Positions 31,260 through 34,279 of a stretch of DNA of 34,279 nucleotides are shown piece after piece. Both the position numbers and the translations under genes were made by a program. Source of the stretch: Pseudomonas sp. TNT3 (GTDB taxonomy: Bacteria > Pseudomonadota > Gammaproteobacteria > Pseudomonadales > Pseudomonadaceae); the NCBI RefSeq assembly GCF_010095445.2, contig NZ_WFGV02000061.1, forward strand, positions 1 through 34,279, read 5' to 3'. The notes beneath the pieces were generated by a model. It saw only the letters and a program-made list of their open reading frames with translations. It did not search any database and was not told the origin of the DNA. Positions within the stretch are counted from its first letter, which is position 1, and each line of letters starts with the position of its first letter.

Positions 31260-32768
31260 ATGCGTATCCACGTCAGCTTCATCGACCGAGTCGGCATTAC
31301 CCAGGAAGTCCTGGCCTTGCTGGGTGGGCGCAATCTCAATCTGGACGCGGTGGAAATGGTGCCGCCCAACGTCTATATCGACGCCCCGACCCTGAGTCCG
31401 GAAGTGCTTGAGGAGCTGCGCGACGCTCTGTTTAGCGTGCGCGGTGTGCAAGCGGTGACCGTGGTGGACATTCTGCCCGGCCAGCGCCGGCACCTGCAGC
31501 TCGATGCCCTGCTCGCCGCCATGACCGACCCGGTGCTGGCACTCGACAGTGCCGGCAACGTCTTGCTGGCCAATCCGGCAATGATTGCGCTGTATGGGCG
31601 CGAACCGGCCGGTGAAAGCGTCGCCGAGCTGTTTGCCGATCCGGCCCTGCTCGATGCGTTGCTTGAACAGGGATTTCGCCTGCCGCTGCGCGAGATCACC
31701 GTCAACGGCCAGACCCTGTTATTGGACGCCACGCCCATCACCGACGCCGGCGCCCTGCTGACGCTGTATCAACCCAATCGCATCGGCGAACGCCTGTCGG
31801 CGTTGCACCATGATCATGCCGAAGGCTTCGATGCATTGCTCGGCGAGTCCCCGGCAATTCGTACGCTCAAGGCGCGTGCCCAGCGAGTTGCCGCCCTCGA
31901 TGCCCCCCTGCTGATTCAAGGTGAAACCGGTACGGGTAAAGAACTGGTAGCCCGCGCCTGCCACGCCATCAGTGCCCGGCACAGTTCACCGTTTCTTGCG
32001 TTGAATTGCGCGGCACTGCCGGAGAACCTCGCCGAAAGCGAACTGTTCGGCTATGCCCCTGGCGCCTTTACCGGCGCGCAACGCGGCGGTAAGCCAGGGC
32101 TGATGGAACTGGCCAACCAGGGCACGGTATTTCTGGATGAAATCGGTGAGATGTCGCCTTACCTGCAGGCGAAACTGCTGCGATTCCTCAACGACGGCAG
32201 CTTCCGACGCGTGGGCGGTGATCGCGAGGTCAAGGTCAACGTGCGCATCCTCAGTGCGACGCACCGCGACCTGGAAAAAATGGTCAGCGAAGGCACCTTC
32301 CGTGAAGACCTGTTCTATCGCCTCAACGTCTTGAATGTCGAAGTCCCGCCGTTACGCGAACGGGGTCAGGATATTCTGCTGCTCGCTCGCTACTTCATGC
32401 AGCAAGCGTGTGCGCAAATCCAGCGTCCGGTGTGTCGCCTGGCGCCGGGCACTTATCCGGCACTGTTGGGCAACCGCTGGCCGGGCAATGTGCGGCAGCT
32501 GCAGAACGTGATCTTCCGCGCCGCGGCGATTTGCGAAAGCAGTCTGGTGGACATTGGCGATCTGGACATCGCCGGCACCTCGGTGGCGCGTCAGAGCGAC
32601 AACGATATCGACAGCCTGGAACAGGCCGTCGACGAGTTCGAAAAATCCCTGCTGGAAAAACTGTACGTCAGCTATCCCTCGACCCGGCAGTTGGCCAGTC
32701 GCCTGCAAACTTCACATACCGCGATTGCCCATCGGTTGCGCAAGTATGGGATTCCGAACAAGCCTTGA
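31260..32768 (+). CDS. gcsR: TyrR-like sigma54 enhancer-binding protein, probable glycine-cleavage activator GcsR
   Basis: A 502-residue cytosolic regulator: ACT-like domain (about 1-72), PAS domain (about 78-175), AAA+ domain (about 192-425; Walker A GETGTGKE 221-228, GAFTGA 268-273, Walker B VFLDE 290-294), and a TyrR-type helix-turn-helix (about 465-500; STRQLASRLQTSHTAIAHRLRKYGI). The intact GAFTGA loop means it can drive sigma54 RNA polymerase, unlike E. coli TyrR. P. aeruginosa has such a gene (GcsR) just before gcvH2-gcvP2 that responds to glycine; here gcvH follows in the same place behind a sigma54-like promoter. The paralogue PhhR (phenylalanine catabolism) is the alternative, but the context favours GcsR. 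The start codon has no clear ribosome binding site. Confidence 0.85.
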   Translation: MRIHVSFIDRVGITQEVLALLGGRNLNLDAVEMVPPNVYIDAPTLSPEVLEELRDALFSVRGVQAVTVVDILPGQRRHLQLDALLAAMTDPVLALDSAGNVLLANPAMIALYGREPAGESVAELFADPALLDALLEQGFRLPLREITVNGQTLLLDATPITDAGALLTLYQPNRIGERLSALHHDHAEGFDALLGESPAIRTLKARAQRVAALDAPLLIQGETGTGKELVARACHAISARHSSPFLALNCAALPENLAESELFGYAPGAFTGAQRGGKPGLMELANQGTVFLDEIGEMSPYLQAKLLRFLNDGSFRRVGGDREVKVNVRILSATHRDLEKMVSEGTFREDLFYRLNVLNVEVPPLRERGQDILLLARYFMQQACAQIQRPVCRLAPGTYPALLGNRWPGNVRQLQNVIFRAAAICESSLVDIGDLDIAGTSVARQSDNDIDSLEQAVDEFEKSLLEKLYVSYPSTRQLASRLQTSHTAIAHRLRKYGIPNKP

Positions 32769-32850
32769 GGCTTGAGCTGAAACTCAATTCTGCAGGCGCT
32801 CCCACAAGGTTTAGGTTGTCTTAGAACCGTGTTGAAAAACGACCTCCACT

Positions 32851-32887
32851 TGTACTGAAAGCGCTACAGTGGAACGAAATCGCTACA
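32851..32887 (+). promoter_or_regulatory. Two tandem activator sites upstream of gcvH
   Basis: TGTACTG-AAAG-CGCTACA (32851-32868) and TGGAACG-AAAT-CGCTACA (32870-32887) are 18-base 7-N4-7 elements with a 19-base repeat. I recall GcsR sites of P. aeruginosa as tandem 7-N4-7 repeats of TGTAACG...CGTTCCG; left halves here agree well, right halves only partly. Between the gcsR stop (32768) and these sites I see only a short REP fragment. Confidence 0.6.
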
Positions 32888-32894
32888 AGCGCCT

Positions 32895-32904
32895 CCCCCC
32901 CCCC
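32895..32904. repeat. Homopolymeric tract of ten C
   Basis: Ten consecutive C lie 7 bases after the second activator site and 47 bases before the third. Such tracts are prone to slippage and would change the distance between the bound activator sites. Confidence 0.9.
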
Positions 32905-32951
32905 GTATTGCAAAGCTTTGATCCCCATAGCGTTTCTTCTTCTGCCTGTAC

Positions 32952-32969
32952 TGTAGCGATATCGCTACA
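32952..32969 (+). promoter_or_regulatory. Third activator site, perfect palindrome
   Basis: TGTAGCG-ATAT-CGCTACA is perfectly symmetric and extends to the 20-base palindrome 32951-32970. Its right half equals those of the two upstream sites. It is centred about 75 bases before the GG of the sigma54 promoter. Confidence 0.65.
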
Positions 32970-33032
32970 GAGAACAATCGTCGCCGTTTTATAAAACCCT
33001 TTAAACGCCTGATTTATAAGGATTAAACAACG

Positions 33033-33049
33033 TTGGCCGCGATATTGCT
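33033..33049 (+). promoter_or_regulatory. Sigma54 (-24/-12) promoter of the gcv operon
   Basis: TTGGCCGCGATATTGCT has the invariant GG (33035-33036), 10 bases, GC (33047-33048), and fits TTGGCACG-N4-TTGCT closely. The start site would be near 33060, giving a leader of about 70 bases to gcvH. The AT-rich DNA at 32985-33030 could bend for activator contact; I found no convincing IHF site. A sigma54 activator gene lies directly upstream. Confidence 0.85.
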
Positions 33050-33130
33050 AAGTAACCCCCCATAAAGCAGGGCTTTGCCCAAGCATTCAATCGCGTCCAC
33101 CAGACGAGTCTGGCCCCCTTAGGAGTTTCC

Positions 33131-33514
33131 ATGAGCGAGTTGCGTTTTACTGAAGATCACGAATGGCTGCGCACCGAAGCTGACGGCACCGTCACAGTCG
33201 GTATCACCGCTTTCGCGCAAAACGCCCTGGGCGACGTGGTTTTCGTACAACTGCCCGAGCTGCAGTCCTACGACAAAGGCGCTGAAGCTTCTACCGTGGA
33301 ATCGGTAAAAGCGGCCAGCGGCGTTTACATGCCGCTGGACGGTGAAGTGCTGGAAGTGAACCCGGCGCTCGACAGCAGCCCTGAGCTGGTCAACGAAGAC
33401 CCGATGGGCGAAGGCTGGTTCTTCCGCTTCCAGCCAGTCGATCCTTCGGCTGTTGCCAAACTGCTGGATCAGGACGCCTACGACCGTCTGATCAAAGCCA
33501 ACGCCGAAGCCTGA
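33131..33514 (+). CDS. gcvH: Glycine cleavage system H protein
   Basis: A 127-residue lipoyl carrier that shuttles the methylamine intermediate of glycine between the P, T and L proteins. FTEDHEWLR (6-14), ITAFAQNALGDVVFVQLPE (25-43) and the lipoylation segment STVESVKAASGVYMPL, with target K60, are standard, and length is normal. AGGAG lies 5 bases before the ATG. It is the first gene of the operon after a sigma54 promoter; gcvP begins 11 bases after its stop. In P. aeruginosa terms this is the gcvH2 copy, by neighbourhood. Confidence 0.96.
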   Translation: MSELRFTEDHEWLRTEADGTVTVGITAFAQNALGDVVFVQLPELQSYDKGAEASTVESVKAASGVYMPLDGEVLEVNPALDSSPELVNEDPMGEGWFFRFQPVDPSAVAKLLDQDAYDRLIKANAEA

Positions 33515-33525
33515 GGAGCGCCGAC

Positions 33526-34279
33526 ATGACTCAAATCAATTTCACCACTGCCAACGAATTCATCGCCCGCCACATCGGCCCGCGTTCCGGCGATGAGCAA
33601 GCCATGCTCAACAGCCTCGGCTTTGATTCCCTGGAAGCCTTGAGCGCCAGCGTGATTCCGGAAAGCATCAAAGGCACCAGCGTCCTGGGCATGGACGACG
33701 GTTTGAGCGAAGCCGACGCCCTGGCGTTGATCAAAGGCATCGCGGCCAAGAACCAGCTGTTCAAAACCTATATCGGCCAGGGTTACTACGGCACGCACAC
33801 GCCGTCGCCGATCCTGCGCAACCTGTTGGAAAACCCGGCCTGGTACACCGCTTACACCCCCTACCAGCCGGAAATTTCCCAGGGCCGTCTCGAAGCGCTG
33901 TTGAACTTCCAGACCCTGATCAGCGACCTGACCGGCCTGCCGATTGCCAACGCTTCGCTGCTGGATGAAGCCACCGCGGCTGCCGAAGCCATGACCTTCT
34001 GCAAGCGCCTGAGCAAGAACAAAGGCAGCCACGCGTTCTTTGCGTCCGTGCATTGCCACCCGCAAACCCTGGATGTATTGCGCACCCGCGCCGAGCCATT
34101 GGGCATCGACGTCGTGGTCGGCGACGAGCGCGAGCTGAGCGACGTCAGCGCCTTCTTCGGCGCCCTGCTGCAGTATCCGGCGAGCAACGGCGACCTGTTC
34201 GATTACCGCGAACTGACCGAGCGTTTCCACGCGGCCAACGCACTGGTGGCGGTCGCGGCTGACTTGTTGGCGCTGACAG
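33526..34279 (+). CDS. gcvP: Glycine dehydrogenase (decarboxylating), P protein, 5' part
   Basis: The ATG at 33526, with GGAG 7 bases upstream, opens a frame that is unbroken to the window end (251 residues of a protein normally about 950). The product starts MTQINFTTANEFIARHIGP; family blocks YIGQGYYGTHTPSPILRNLLENPAWYTAYTPYQPEISQGRLEALLNFQT and NASLLDEATAAAEAM follow. It is a PLP enzyme that decarboxylates glycine and loads the methylamine on GcvH. The PLP lysine and the C-terminal half lie outside the window. Co-transcribed with gcvH. Confidence 0.96.
   Translation, partial: MTQINFTTANEFIARHIGPRSGDEQAMLNSLGFDSLEALSASVIPESIKGTSVLGMDDGLSEADALALIKGIAAKNQLFKTYIGQGYYGTHTPSPILRNLLENPAWYTAYTPYQPEISQGRLEALLNFQTLISDLTGLPIANASLLDEATAAAEAMTFCKRLSKNKGSHAFFASVHCHPQTLDVLRTRAEPLGIDVVVGDERELSDVSAFFGALLQYPASNGDLFDYRELTERFHAANALVAVAADLLALT

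Noticed and set aside
33050..33130. Glycine riboswitch in the gcvH leader
   Set aside because: The leader is only about 70 bases and contains just a 4-bp GGGC-TTT-GCCC hairpin; a glycine riboswitch with tandem aptamers would need much more sequence.

Overview
The window is a stretch of Pseudomonas chromosome, most likely from the P. fluorescens group. Evidence is the high-GC coding style, the very common intergenic paired inverted repeats (REP/REPIN type), and the gene order eda-pgl-zwf / hexR / mutarotase / oprB / glucose ABC transporter / sensor-regulator pair / glk-edd / gap / ECF-sigma haem uptake. I know this order from the central hexose catabolism locus of P. putida and, in part, P. 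aeruginosa. No tRNA, rRNA, CRISPR array, prophage or complete insertion sequence was seen.

Layout. 1-2.5 kb: the edge of an unidentified minus-strand gene, a DUF2383 stress-type protein, and a plus-strand pair (DUF3820 protein and class V PLP enzyme). 2.6-6.6 kb: the Entner-Doudoroff entry operon zwf-pgl-eda (minus), facing its repressor gene hexR (plus). 6.6-15.0 kb (minus): hexose-6-phosphate mutarotase, porin OprB, the ABC glucose transporter gtsABCD and an AGE-family sugar isomerase. 15.3-20.4 kb (minus): gtrS-gltR two-component system and glk-edd. 20.6-21.6 kb (plus): gap. 21.7-27.2 kb (plus): Fur-box-controlled ECF sigma, FecR-type anti-sigma, TonB haem-type receptor, haem oxygenase and a YbaN-like membrane protein. 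27.5-31.1 kb: a chemoreceptor and a family III CoA transferase. 31.3-34.3 kb: a TyrR-like sigma54 activator (GcsR type) followed by gcvH and the start of gcvP.

How it works together. Glucose crosses OprB, is bound by GtsA, imported by GtsBCD, phosphorylated by Glk, oxidised by Zwf and Pgl, then dehydrated and split by Edd and Eda to pyruvate and glyceraldehyde-3-phosphate, which Gap uses. HexR-type operators (TTGT-N7-ACAA) lie before edd and gap, and a one-mismatch copy before zwf. A gap-free 66-bp promoter module is shared by gtsA and the AGE isomerase gene; it is the best candidate here for a GltR-controlled regulon.

In the haem region an identical bipartite element (TTTTTACT-N14-CGTTCGTCTCGTTA) precedes both the receptor and the haem oxygenase. 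This puts haem import and haem breakdown under what is probably the neighbouring ECF sigma factor. The second copy begins in the T-tract of the receptor terminator. The haem oxygenase frame has lost its expected stop at a REP-like half-element and runs through the whole next gene in another frame. The glycine cleavage genes have a near-consensus sigma54 promoter with three 7-N4-7 upstream sites for the TyrR-like activator and a 10-C tract among them.
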